Assembly (NCBI GenBank): GCA_014529385.2
Contig: CM043945.1
Location: forward strand, 99,860,963-99,924,962
Length of the DNA stretch: 64,000 nucleotides
Direction of reading: 5' to 3'
From: Adiantum capillus-veneris
Lineage: Eukaryota > Streptophyta > Polypodiopsida > Polypodiales > Pteridaceae
Shown here piece after piece: positions 24,205 to 36,239 of the stretch (positions are counted from its first letter, which is position 1; each line of letters starts with the position of its first letter). The notes under the pieces were generated by a model. The model had not been told where the DNA came from. It did not search any database and saw only the letters and a program-made list of their open reading frames with translations. The position numbers and the translations under genes are program-made.

Positions 24205-24481
24205 TCTCAGGCGTCGCTATAAGCGTCGCTATTTATGGCTCTGTAGCGTCGCTATATGCGTCGCTATACTCTTCTGTGAGAGCGTCGCTATGAGCGTCGC
24301 TATAGGCGTCGCTATGAGCGTCGCTATGAGCGTCGCTATATAGCGACGCCTATAGCGACGCAGATAGCGACGCTCTCGTAGCGACGCTTTTAGCGACGGT
24401 TATAGCGACGCCGGGGGTTATAAAAACCCAGTGTATTTCCGTCGCTAAGAGCGTCACAAGAGCACACAACCTCTTGTAGTG
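24205..24481 (+). repeat. Right subterminal GCGTCGCTAT repeats and terminus
   Basis: About eighteen GCGTCGC/GCGACGC units in both orientations between 24212 and 24455, many as CTATGAGCGTCG, switching strand near 24340. The end CCTCTTGTAGTG mirrors the left end at 16755. The arrangement could fold into a long hairpin. Confidence 0.9.
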
Positions 24482-24484
24482 ATC

Positions 24485-25666
24485 ATTGCCTCGTCTGTGG
24501 AGTGAGGAAGAGGATCTTAGGAAGCACTCAACCATTGCCAGTGGAAAAGGCTCACTCTTGGTCATGGATAGAGAGTTTCATGCCATAGTCAACAACTACT
24601 GTTTACTCAATGCCACTATCATGACCAAATGGGTCAATATGTACTTGGAAGCCTGTGCAGCTAGAGAAAGGGATAGAGATGCATGGAAGAGGTCCCATGG
24701 AGGTAGACGTGCACCTCCTTTTCCTAAAGAGCTTGAAAAATATCATGATTTGATTCAAGTAGAGTGGATCCATAATGCCATGACCAATGCCAAACCACAA
24801 GGAGAACAAATAAGCCCTAAAGAATGGGAGTATGCGCGAGGATGCTTGCGCAAGGTGAGTGTGTATATTTTATGTATGCATGTACGAAAATCACTTAATG
24901 AAATGCGATGTAACCTCTTATGCATTGTGATTGTAGGGTCTCACTTTCAACTCCATTTGGTCCGAAGGCCGACATTTCCGCACCCGCAAGATAGATGAGC
25001 GTCAGACCACTAATGATTGTGGTGTGATGGAAAACGTTGACACAACAACAGATGAGGTCAGATATTGTGGTACTATAGAGAGAATAATCAAAGTGGATTT
25101 CAGATCTTTTCACAAATTCCTCTTTGAGTGCCGATGGTTTGCGGGTGAGGTCAAAAGACATGAAAATGGGCTCATTATGGTGGATTCTACCCAATTCCAT
25201 CGGGGAAAAACTGACAACTTGGTGTATCCTAGTAGTTGTGAGTAGATAATTTAGGCTATGTGCAATTAACTTAAATTAAAAATTTAATATATATATATCA
25301 TCTTATTCTTTGTGTGACGTATAGGTCTTTTATGTGCCATGTATATATCAAAGAAGACTTTGGTATGTCATTCCAGTTATGCCGCGGGGTAGATCTATCT
25401 TTGCAGAGACGGACATTGATCCAGTAATTGATCCCATCATACCATCACCACAAGATGCAGAGGAAGATGTAGTTCAAGTTGAAGAAGGTCAGACAAGCCT
25501 TGCAAATAGTCATCGTGATGAGGAGGAAGAGGGAGAAAGAGATGATGATTCTACAGGAGGTGATGGAGAGGAGGAAGAATCTCTAAACTTGTTTATTGAT
25601 TTGAATACTATGGGTCTAAATATGGATCCTAGTGCTTGTAGAGATCTTATACAAGATGAGAATTAA
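24485..25666 (+). pseudogene. Old CACTA transposase, 3' part (after nested CACTA)
   Basis: Continues the gene broken at 16754. Exons are about 24485-24854 (SLPRLWSEEEDLRKHST through EWEYARGCLRK), 24937-25240 (SIWSEGRHFRTRKIDERQT, DCGVMEN, RWFAGEV) and 25325-25666 (VFYVPCIYQRRLWYVIPVMP, DUF4216-like, and an acidic tail ending DLIQDEN). The donor after YPSSCE is not clean; a small indel at that splice site seems likely. The order and motifs match the intact transposase exon by exon. Confidence 0.8.
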
Positions 25667-25884
25667 TAAAACTCTCCATTCTTTCACTTGGTGTAGTATA
25701 TGATTAATTCGCAAATGTTTAGTTATGTGCTTATGAATAGTATTTGTAATGGTTTTGTTGTGAGTTCAATGATTTATGTATAGAATTTTTAGAGTGAAAG
25801 AGAGATTAAGTGAAGTGAGCATTCTGGAGAGTGTAGGAGTTGTAGTGTGTAAATACATTTTGAATTGTATTGGATTTAAATGGT

Positions 25885-26082
25885 AACCCGCGGGAGAGGG
25901 AGGGGGAAGCGGATCTATGGCCTTAGCGTTAATGGGCGCTGCAATAATCGTGGAAATACTCGCGGTAATCGGGCGGTAAAATGCCGCATGAACAACAAAA
26001 GTGTTTCCCTCTCCTCATTTTGAATTCCTCTCTCTTGTTTTGCGGTAATGGTCCACGGTAAACACCACAATCTCTCATAGTG
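25885..26082 (-). repeat. Right subterminal CGGTAAT repeats and terminus of old CACTA
   Basis: CGCGGTAATCGG, GGCGGTAAAATGCCGC, TGCGGTAATGG and CACGGTAAAC are the inverse of the ATTACCGC motifs at the left end. The terminus is CTCTCATAGTG followed by GAT. Confidence 0.75.
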
Positions 26083-26450
26083 GATGGAAAGCTGACTCGT
26101 CGCGAGAAGGAGGAGCAACTAGGTATTTTGAAGGAGCGCATATACTACAGGAGGTGGGTGGTGGGCTATGCCATCTAAAGGAAGCTCAAAGGCCGATTGC
26201 GAACAAGAGGATGAAGAGGGGCTGCCGTGGACTATGTATGCAAATGAAGAGCCATTGTATCAAGTGGAGAAGGCCGCCTGTTGTTGCAGAGAAAGAGGGC
26301 TTGATATTGCAGGACGTTCAATACTATAGCCAGGGAGCCGCCAAAGGGCTTTATTTGAAGGAGAGTATTGGAGGTTGGGGTGGCCTTGGCAAGCAAAAGA
26401 AAAGGGCCATGAACAAGGCGGTGGGGGCTTCTAAGCAGTGATACAGATGC
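26083..26450 (+). other. Continuation of pre-insertion locus; short open frames, no recognised gene
   Basis: Directly after the GAT duplication a frame reads LTRREKEEQLGILKERIYYR before a stop, and another reads SKADCEQEDEEGLPWTMYA and SIGGWGGLGKQKKRA. They look like decayed coding sequence of the locus that also lies to the left of 10949. I cannot name the product. Confidence 0.3.
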
Positions 26451-26483
26451 CAAGTGAGAGGCTGCAAATCAGAGATGGCTTAA

Positions 26484-27822
26484 CACTAGATTGGTAACAG
26501 GACACTTTTATGTCCTTGGACACTTTTGTGTCCTGTTAAGTGACCATTTTGCTTGAATTATTTGAAGAGTATGAAAATGAATTTTTAGGTGCTATATATC
26601 CACAAATTTGCCTTATGAGCTGAAAAAAACTTAGAATTTTTTTTTTAGTATCGATCTCACCATTAACCTTACTCTTGCACAACATTTTTGAACCTAAACT
26701 GTATGAAAAAACGGGTCTTGTTTTTGGCTTGTTTTCAATTTTTGGCAACTATACCACTCTAAACTTCATGTTTGTGAGGTTTAGATGGATAGAGGTTAGG
26801 CCTTCATAGTTCTCAACATGTTTTGATGCTTGTAGGGAGAGCTAAATGTTAAAATTGAAAGTTATGACCAATTTACAAGAATTGCATAATCCTGTTTTTT
26901 GGCCAAAATTAGCACTTTTATGATTTTTTTGGTGGCTTTCTTGATATCCAAATTCAATTTTGATTGTGTAAGTGTAATGTATAACATAAATTTAGTCTTC
27001 CTTGAGTTTTGGGGGACCTAATATGCTATATAGCATAGTATATGATGATGGTTGAGTTTTTTGATTGCTGAAGAATACGATACATTTTAGAGTAGCAAGT
27101 ATAACTTTCTCAATATTTCTATTTTCTTAGGCCAATTGTGTGTATTTTGTAGGTAGTAACCATATCTAATCATAGACTACAAACTTGGCTAGATATTGAG
27201 TAGTTTCTATGGGTTTCTAGAGGTCATAATGCTAAACCCAGTTTTTTCATGTTTGTTGTATTTAGCACATTATCATTGCCCCCAAGGTTCCAATTGTAAG
27301 AGATCCATTATCCTTTTGAGAGGCTCCATGGCTCCTTTTGAATCCAGAGGCCCAAAGGGAACTAAGAAAACATGTATATAGTATCTGTATTGAGCGTGAC
27401 TATAGAAACTTTGATGATAGGTCCGCAGAATGGCAAAAATGCAACTTTTTTGTACCTATTTTTTTTGCCCAAAAAAAAATTAGTGAGGTAAAAGCAACCA
27501 TATGTTTTGGTCACCAACCCATTGAAGTTAACGGGGCATTTTATCTCATGTCCTACAAAAATCTCCACTCTTATTTATATGTAATCAATCGTAAGAAATT
27601 GGTGTTTTGGGCAAAATGCACTTGTCCATCAACTTTGGAGGCTTGTAGTGACCAAGGGATGAGAAAACTTACAAGTTTCTCATTTTTTTCATAGGTATTA
27701 GTTATTGAACTATAAGCTCATGAAAGGATTTTTCAAAATGAGTGGATCTACTATGGTTTTGGAAATTTTTCCCAAAACCCTGAAAGGACACTTTTATGTC
27801 CTGTTAGGTTACCATTCTAGTG
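26484..27822. mobile_element. TTAA-flanked non-coding element with inverted termini
   Basis: The left end CACTAGATTGGTAACAGGAC (26484) is the inverse of the right end GTCCTGTTAGGTTACCATTC followed by TAGTG (27822), with a 4-base indel after GGTAAC. TTAA flanks both sides (26480-26483, 27823-27826). Just inside the left end the motif GGACACTTTTATGTCC is repeated in inverted form and recurs at the right. The 1.3-kb interior is AT-rich without a supported ORF. It is a non-autonomous DNA element; the superfamily is not clear. Confidence 0.6.
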
Positions 27823-27829
27823 TTAAAGG

Positions 27830-28365
27830 GAGAGAGGGTTCAAGCAAGGGCAAAAGTAGAGGATTTTTTCAAAAAAATTCATTATTGTATACTCTTTAAA
27901 TGGACTTAATCGCATCGGCATTGTCATGGAATCTATCTATTTGTTGTTCGAGCGAACATTTTCCATCTCTTTGGTTCTCGTACCCATTCGTTTATGGTTG
28001 TATATGCGTGTGAGTATGATATGTGCAAAGGATAGCAAAGCCTATGGGCGCCTGATATGTGCGAAATCCCGGTGTGTGTCAAGTGGCTGGGTGTCCCCTA
28101 TATGTTTGTGGTACCTTCCAATAGTTTTGAGGTGTTTGAAGGGGTCGAGATTTCTTGTCGTGATTGCTTATATGTGAATATATGGTGCTTTGAAGGGCCA
28201 AAGGTCAAGATAACTGATTGTATGCTTTGCGACCGGGTGTATATGGTTAGGGTTGGTCGGGTTCGGGCTTGGACAATAGTAGGTTTCAGATTGTACGTGT
28301 ATCGAGATGTGTGTTAAATAGGGGATTGGGGTGCTGTGAAATCACTGGGCTATAGAAAGGCATTT
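27830..28365. other. Unassigned stretch
   Basis: I see no supported gene, RNA or repeat. An 86-codon open frame at 28057-28317 has no recognisable motif. Confidence 0.4.
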
Positions 28366-28369
28366 ATAT

Positions 28370-29140
28370 TGTGTGATGGTGGTTTTTCCATTTCCCCCTT
28401 TCCAACGTGCAGCAAAACAAACCCATGCAATATGAGGATCATGATGCATTTGGGCGACCAAAGGGGGAATAACATCATAAATTATCTCATGGAATGCTTT
28501 ATGCAAAAGATATGCATTGTTGATATGAAGTAGAGGTTTCCTAACAAGAGGTGGGTCATAGTGTGGTTACCCAAAGTGCAACAACACCACAACATGAGCA
28601 TGATCAAATAAAAGCAAAGAATGGTGAATTCTCATTTTTCATAAATCATCAAACTGTTGCAAGTTGAAAACATACCACCGATCTAGTCTTGCATGATAAG
28701 CAGAATGAGCATTATGATAAAACGTGTGGCTCAAAACATTGGGTACAAAAGGGTCCAACATATGTGTGGGTGCAACAAGATCTGTCCATGCCTATAATTC
28801 CCTACTCAGCATGTGCGAATGTCCTATGGTATTATCTGACACAGTAGGTGGGTGCATTGTTAAAATCAATTATCTGACACAGTAGGTGCATTGTTAAAAT
28901 CACCACAAAGAAACGCATTTGAAAGCCATGGATAAGAAGACATCTCATGCCACAAAACGGCTCGCTGTCCCGAGGCTGTATGCGCATAGACCCCCCAGAT
29001 TCATAAATTTTTCCATAGATAGTACATTGAACCACCACCCTACGATCCGCTGGATTATTATAGGTCAGAAGTGGCTGCAGTTTGTGCCTAACCATACTCA
29101 AAACACTTGATAAGCTTGACAAACCAGGGTATGCTATTCA
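28370..29140 (-). pseudogene. LINE ORF2 endonuclease remnant
   Basis: On the minus strand, split over frames, the AP-endonuclease signature is readable: IWGVYAHTASGQRAVLWHEM, then FLCGDFNNAPT (the GDFN catalytic motif), and further on HARLDRWYV and LLFDHAHVVV, matching the SRLDR and SDH motifs of L1-type LINE endonucleases. Several in-frame stops are present. A 36-bp piece around the GDFN end is duplicated in tandem (28831-28866 and 28867-28902). The reverse transcriptase expected further along (lower coordinates) is not seen. Confidence 0.68.
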
Positions 29141-29576
29141 ATACCCCGCAAAATATGAGCATTAATTGCCCGGCATATTCTTGTTGATTTATGAGCATTG
29201 CCCATAATATTCTTTTTGATTATGCTCTTGGAAAACCACAATGTCTGCCTTATATGTATGTACATAGTGCCAAGTTAATCTCCACTTATCAAGGCTACAT
29301 AACCCACACACATTCTATGAAATTCATTGAACAGAATTATGCATTCAAGATCTATGTACAGAAACAAAGGAAGGAAGGGACTAAGTCGATGTGCTCATAA
29401 GCACATAACCATCAGCAGCCCGCGACTCAACCACAACATTCTATATGCGTGTCTTAGAGGAAGCAAAGCCTGCAGGTGTTGGAGAGGTCCCATGAAGAAC
29501 CTCTAAATCTCTGTAAGAGTGCACCACCTTATTCCATGCATCTGGAAGAGTACAGCTATCATTTTTACAAGAAAGA

Positions 29577-30627
29577 TCACGTCAAGAGGCACCTAATTGC
29601 GAGAAAAGAGTTGCAAGAGTATTTTAACAGTCTTCTTGAGGGTAACCCAAGGAGATCCTTCACCGGAATCCACATTTTTTCCCTTATTCTTTGTGTCATG
29701 GGAAGATACAAACTTTCCTTTACCCGGAAGATTTGAGGAGGTAGCAAGTTTGACCTTGCCTTTATCCAAAGGTGGATCATCAGGCAACGTAAAAGCCAAA
29801 TTAGTGATGTATCTAGGGTTAGGGGTTTCTTTCTCATTAGAAACCACAAGCTGAGGGTCGAAGGAGGAGGTTGCAAAATAGGCTGATCAGGACATTCCGA
29901 TTGCATATGTCCAAATTTTCCAGAGCAAAAACATAAATTTGCAAATTTTCCCCATTTGATCTTAAAAGGGCCATTTCCAATGAGCGGGTCCCCCAAGTTG
30001 ACAGTGATACCTTCATGGGTGGGAGCATTTGTATCCCAAAGCACACAAAAGCGATTTGTATTGGCATCAAGCTTGGGAGGACAAATCACTTTTTCCAAAT
30101 GAGAGGCGAGCATAGGAAGAAAGTGTCAACAGGTGCATGGAAAGTCAAGGATTTCCACCCATACAGGGCACTTATGATGGATGAGGCTTTGATAGTCCTT
30201 GGTAAGAGCCCATTGCAATACATGTGTCATTTGAGTACCAAAAAAAAAGACATAACTCAAGCAACATATTATGGGCATCCGTGTCTGCAAAAAAAACTCC
30301 ATAGAATCCCTTGGTACCAAAGTAAACGCCTCGACCTACCTGGCGGTTACGAAGGAAGTTTATCCACTGACGCACATCCTGCGCAGTAGGTATCTTGCCT
30401 GGAAAGAACAAAATAACTGCATTTAAAGCATATTGCGCCACCGGGTCCATGAGAGCTTCAACAAGAATGAGCACTTCAGTAGTGGGTTCGTGCCTCTTGC
30501 AAGCATTCCGTGCACCTTCAAAATCTTCTAATAAACAGGCTTGAAGTTCACCCATTTTCGAAGACTCAGTTGCCATCTGTTTCCTTCGTTTGTAGGAGCT
30601 GATAAAAGGCATATTTGAATCCGGCAT
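29577..30627 (-). pseudogene. LINE ORF1 remnant (DUF4283-like plus zinc knuckle)
   Basis: Minus strand, two frames. The first (30627-30172) gives a DUF4283-like block: NAVILFFPGKIPTAQDVRQW, YFGTKGFYGVFFAD. The second (30113-29577) continues with LEKVICPPKLDANTNRFCVL and a zinc knuckle FCSGKFGHMQSECP in which the second Cys appears replaced by Ser. One frame break lies between them. ORF1 precedes the endonuclease remnant in the normal LINE order, so both belong to one insertion of at least 2.2 kb. Confidence 0.68.
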
Positions 30628-30663
30628 CCATTGAGAACCTTGCGAGTTATATACTCACACTTA

Positions 30664-31480
<817 letters not shown>

Positions 31481-31516
31481 TTGTGGGGGAGTAGAGTGAG
31501 CAGGGCGAACGTCGCT

Positions 31517-31522
31517 CACGTG
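31517..31522 (+). promoter_or_regulatory. G-box CACGTG
   Basis: A perfect CACGTG lies 235 bp upstream of the FRO TATA box. bHLH factors control FRO genes in seed plants; a role here is only inferred. Confidence 0.35.
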
Positions 31523-31756
31523 TCAAGCACGAGGGGCCCCCACAACGGAGAGGAGGGCGTGTGGACAAGCAATGGCGATATGGCAGGAGAGGGGGGGACG
31601 TTCTCTTTAGTAAAAGGCCGCAAAATATGGGGTCTGGGCCCTCTCATGGTATTTAAAACTCGTCAGCATCGACAATATGATTTTAGAGCAGGCAAGGCAC
31701 GGTCAAGGCTGGTTTAAGCGCAGGTCAACCCACGTTGTCCCGAAGTGGTATGCATG

Positions 31757-31765
31757 TATATAAAG
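31757..31765 (+). promoter_or_regulatory. TATA box of the FRO gene
   Basis: TATATAAAG, 120 bp before the ATG. It predicts a start of transcription near 31788 and a leader of about 95 bases that contains the (AG)n tract. Confidence 0.6.
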
Positions 31766-31836
31766 CTCGAGGTAGCGAAGTCAGGCCTTGTAAATCTATA
31801 TATGGGAGGCGCTCCTACTAATTCAAACGGCTGGCC

Positions 31837-31840
<4 letters not shown>

Positions 31841-31884
<44 letters not shown>
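31841..31884 (+). repeat. (AG)n tract in the FRO leader
   Basis: Twenty-two AG units run directly into the initiation codon (AGAGATGGAGATGG). GA repeats in leaders are common in plants; here the repeat abuts the ATG. Confidence 0.9.
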
Positions 31885-31891
<7 letters not shown>

Positions 31892-34825
31892 TGGCTCGGC
31901 AGCTCTTCCTCCTCACTCTAGCCAAGCACGCCCTGCTCAGCATTATCTTAGCAGCAAGCCTCTTATCCTTGTCTTGGTGGCTGGTGTCCTCGGAGCCAAT
32001 GAAAGATCCTCGCTACTTCGACAGGCTTCAAGAGAGCAGTCCATCTCGCTTTTTTCGAGTTGATGGAGAATATGGTAAATATACATGCATGATCAGCATC
32101 CTCAGCAGGTTACCTGCTAAATTTGAAGATTAATTTGGGCGGGCGCCGTGCAGGTTTGGTAATTCTGTATCAGACTATGCCTGTGGTTGTGATGGCGCTG
32201 CTGAGCTTTGCAGTGATCGAACTCAGGAAAAAGATCAAGTAGGCCCCAATCCATTTTTAACTGAAAAACTCAATTCCTATGAAACAAGTTTGAATCGAAG
32301 ATGGATAGCTACTACATTAGCTACAAAAGGTGCCTTGGAGAGGTTCCCATAGCTGATCCTTTAATTATATTTGCTATAGCTGAAAGTTCACTGTGGCCTA
32401 CATAATGCTATTGAGAGAAATTTAATAGTAGGAGGGTTTTTTGCCATAGGAAAAATGAAAATGTGACACTAGCATTTAATTTAATTTTTTGTCACAATAG
32501 AGTATTACACTTTTTGAAAACAAGTGTAACAATGACTTATTTAGATTGCAATATATTCCAAAAGCATAAAAAATAATGACTAAACCAATATTCAATGGCC
32601 CTGTTTAATAAGAGAGGTACACAAATGCACCTCTCACAAAGACCTAAAAGAAAGTTTTTTGCCATGTGGCACCAATTTGCAAGCTTTATCCAATGGTCGA
32701 CAATTGTACCAAAAATCCAATGCTTTACAAAAGACTCTTGATGCAGTAGTCCAGAATTAATTCTCTAATATTTGCTATAGCTTCTTCAGACCTTAGTGTA
32801 ATAGAAGAACGATCCTTTAATATTTTCCATAGCTTCTTTAGACCTTAGTCTATAAGAATCTAACTTATTAATAAATTTACTTGAGAGTAGGGCCAATAGG
32901 ACAAGCTTGCTGATCATTACTATCGAACGTTTTGTTATCCATATTTATCTAATGCGGACCATCAAGTATGTCTATGTAATACGGCAATGCAGGTCTCTTC
33001 AACACTGTATGAATGTGGGCAACAATACTGAAGCTAAGCAATATGCAAAGGCCAGTAGGCGGCCTCGTCCCAACTTTTCCACATACCCACTTATAGTGCA
33101 CACTGGTTGGTGGAACCCCTTTGGTGTGCTGACGGCTACAGAGGCTCTCATACTAGTGGGCATGCTCTTTGTGGTGTTCTACAGCTTTGGCCGGCTCACT
33201 CGCTTCGAGTTCAATCAAGTGGAGGAAAAATATAATGCTGATCCCCAACTCAGCCTTCACATACCTATGTGAGTATATGCATACAAATACACATATATCC
33301 ATGGGTATGTGTGTATGCATACATCCATGCAGTACTCTGTGACTAGCACTCACTAACTCATACAACCTTCAGCCTACATGCACATTAATTACTTTAAATA
33401 AGGCACATATATCATAACTAAAAGACTCACATATCATACAAGCAATCTTTGAGCAAGCTTATGTTATAATTGGACAATCTTTATGAAGCTACTAACACAA
33501 GAAGTTTTGGACAAATTCTCACAATAATTCCCACATTGTGACTTCCCTCAACATCATGAGCTTCTGTGAGGGAGGCTTTGCATACCTAGCTAGGTACAAT
33601 TGGGGGCGGCGGATTGCCGGTTCGGTGGGGGGGGCCAACGGTCCCGTGCCCCCAATCGTACCTAGCTAGGTATGCAGTGCCTTTCGAGCAAAAGCTCATG
33701 ATGTTATGCATCGTACGAAAATCACTGAAAAAGACTCCGTTTTCCTACATGAGAAATTAATTTTCTAAATCTTCTTGTGTATAATGTGCATGTGAAAATT
33801 GTAGGAATGTAAGCAAGTTGAAGAGAGCAACCCAAAACTTGGGTCGAGCCTCACTCTTGCCATTTGCCTTGCTTTGGATCCCTGTCTCACGAGGATCACC
33901 ACTTCTACGATTATTGAAGTTGCCTTTTGAGCATGCCGTAAAGTATCACATTTGGTTGGCAACATTGACCCTCACACTTCTAAGTGGACATTCTGTGTGC
34001 TGCATTATATACTATTACCAAATGAATACCCCCTCCAAGGTAATGACAAATTTGCAAACTCATTAGTTATCAAATTGCATCCACATGGCTCTAAGATGAT
34101 ATTTTCCTGAATTTGTGTAGATACTCAATTGGGTGACAGAAAGGGAGAAGTCTTCTTTTGTTGCTGGAGTGGTGGCTTGGATTATAGGATTACTAATGTG
34201 GGGAACCTCCCTCCCCTATGTCAGAAGGAGATGGTATGAGGTCTTCTTTGGAGTGCATCAATTGTACATTGTTTTCTTCCTGTTTTGGCTCTACCATGCC
34301 TTGTGGACCATCCATTTCTTTATTGTGCCTGCCCTCCTCTTTGTGGTTGATCGTTTGCTTCGCATGGTGCAATCTAGACAATCTGTCGATGTGCTCTCTG
34401 CTACAGTGCTTGATTCTGGTGCTGTTAAACTTCACATGGCAATCACCAACCTTCAAAGCACTCGAGGTACTATGTTGACATAAAGAGTGACTAAGTTGCA
34501 ATCATAAGAAGATTTAGAAATTTTCTCATGTAGGAAAATGGAGTCTTTCTCAGTGTTTTTCATACAATGCATAACATCATGAGCTTCTGCTCGAGAGGCA
34601 CTGCATACCTAGCTAGGTACGATCGGGGACTCGGGACCACTGGCTCCCCCACTAGGCCGGCGGTTCCCTGCCCCCAATCGTACCTAGCTAGGTATGCGGC
34701 ACCTCCCTCACAGAAACTCATGATGTTGAGGTAAGTCACAATGTGGGAAATATTATGAGAATTTTTTCAAAACTTCTTGTGAATATCAAAGTATAAGTGA
34801 GCTATAACAAATATATACACAGCGG

Positions 34826-34889
<64 letters not shown>

Positions 34890-36194
34890 GGCTATGCGCG
34901 CGCACGTGCGCACACACACAGACACACACAAGATAATTAATAATAGTACAAGGTGTATGATAATATTGGTTCTTTCTAATATCCTTCTAAAAGACTATGA
35001 TCAATTAGGTGCCAATATAAGCTTAACATTGCCAAATTTTTAGCTTAGCTATTTTTTCCTAGTACTTATGAAAGTACTGTTTTTCTGACCCTGATATCTT
35101 ATTTCTTGGGATGTAGGTTACCATGCATTGAGTAGTTGGTATCTTAGATTTCCAAGTCTCTCAAGATTGATGAAGCTTCAATGGCACTTTTTCAGTGTCA
35201 CCTCCACACCGCTAGATGAGAAGCATGAGCTATCCTTTGTTATCAAACCTTTGGGAAAGTGGACTAAGAGTCTACAAAGCCAAATCCTTCAATCTTCAAA
35301 GGCCAATGCCACCACAGGTGGTAGATGCCCCTTCTCTTTCAAGGCTGGAATTGAAGGGCCCTATGGAGACGAGACAGACTTTTACTTACGGTAATGTGCT
35401 TATATGATGAGGTTTTTTGCCATGTTTCTCACTCTCACACATTCTTCTACTATCATGATAGGCTGATTGACCCAGTATTGCTAACCCTATTTGCACATTT
35501 TTGATACTGAAATACATTTTGATAGAGATGCCATGACCCTCATGATTTAGAAATTTTCTCATGTAGGAAAACAGAGTCTTTCTCAATGTTTTTTCATACA
35601 ATGCAGAACATCATGAGCTTCTGCTCGAGAGGCACCGCATACCTAGCTAGGTACGATTGGGGGCAGGGGACCACCGCCCCCCCCCACCGAGCCGGCGGTC
35701 CCCTGCCCCCAATCGTACCTAGCTAGGTATGTGGAGCCTCCCTCGCAGAAGCTCACGATGTTGAGGTAAGTCACAATGTGGGAAATATTGTGAGAATTTG
35801 TCCAAAACTTCGAGTGACCAACTGTTGACATTGTCTGATGAGATGTTATAGCTAAGACTATAATGACAATCATACTAAGTGAGAACATAATGAAATGAAA
35901 GTGGTCCTAAGATAAATGAATGAGAAATTATAAAATGGGATGCACACATGTAAAAAAACTAGAGGGATAAGTTGTTTGCTCCTTGCTAGGAAAAGATAGC
36001 TCATAGGTTATTCAAAAGATCTAGTAATGCAAGCCTACATTTCTTTGTTCTAAGGCATAAGAGGGCGGTATAATTTTTGAAGATGAGATTCCAAGGCAAT
36101 TCTAGGGATAGCAATGTGGTGGAAAAGGTATCGTTGTTTTAAACTTGCATTAGACAACTTATTGTAGATAATTTTTCTTTTGTACTGGATCCCC

Positions 36195-36239
<45 letters not shown>

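Larger units (their letters stand above)
16755..24481 (+). mobile_element. Complete CACTA (En/Spm-like) transposon, candidate autonomous copy
   Basis: Starts CACTACAAGAGG (16755) and ends CCTCTTGTAGTG (24481), a perfect 12-bp terminal inverted repeat. It is flanked by the target duplication ATC (16752-16754 and 24482-24484). Length is 7727 bp. GCGTCGCTAT-type subterminal repeats are dense at both ends. It carries a six-exon transposase and a three-exon TNPA-like gene, both with continuous reading frames under the splice model below. Removing the element and one ATC rejoins the older transposase in frame (GTG GAT CCA TCA TTG CCT), which confirms the boundaries to the base. Confidence 0.95.
10950..26082 (+). 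mobile_element. Old CACTA transposon (about 7.4 kb without its nested insert)
   Basis: It begins CACTATAACATACGCG at 10950 and ends TCTCTCATAGTG at 26082. The outer six bases of the two ends are inverted repeats (CACTAT). The 3-bp target duplication GAT is at 10947-10949 and 26083-26085. Both ends carry many ATTACCGCG-type motifs in opposite orientation (10970-11180 and 25890-26065). It encodes a TNPA-like pseudogene on the minus strand and a transposase pseudogene on the plus strand, and is interrupted by the CACTA at 16755-24481. Terminal inverted repeats are poorly matched beyond six bases, which fits its age. Confidence 0.82.
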
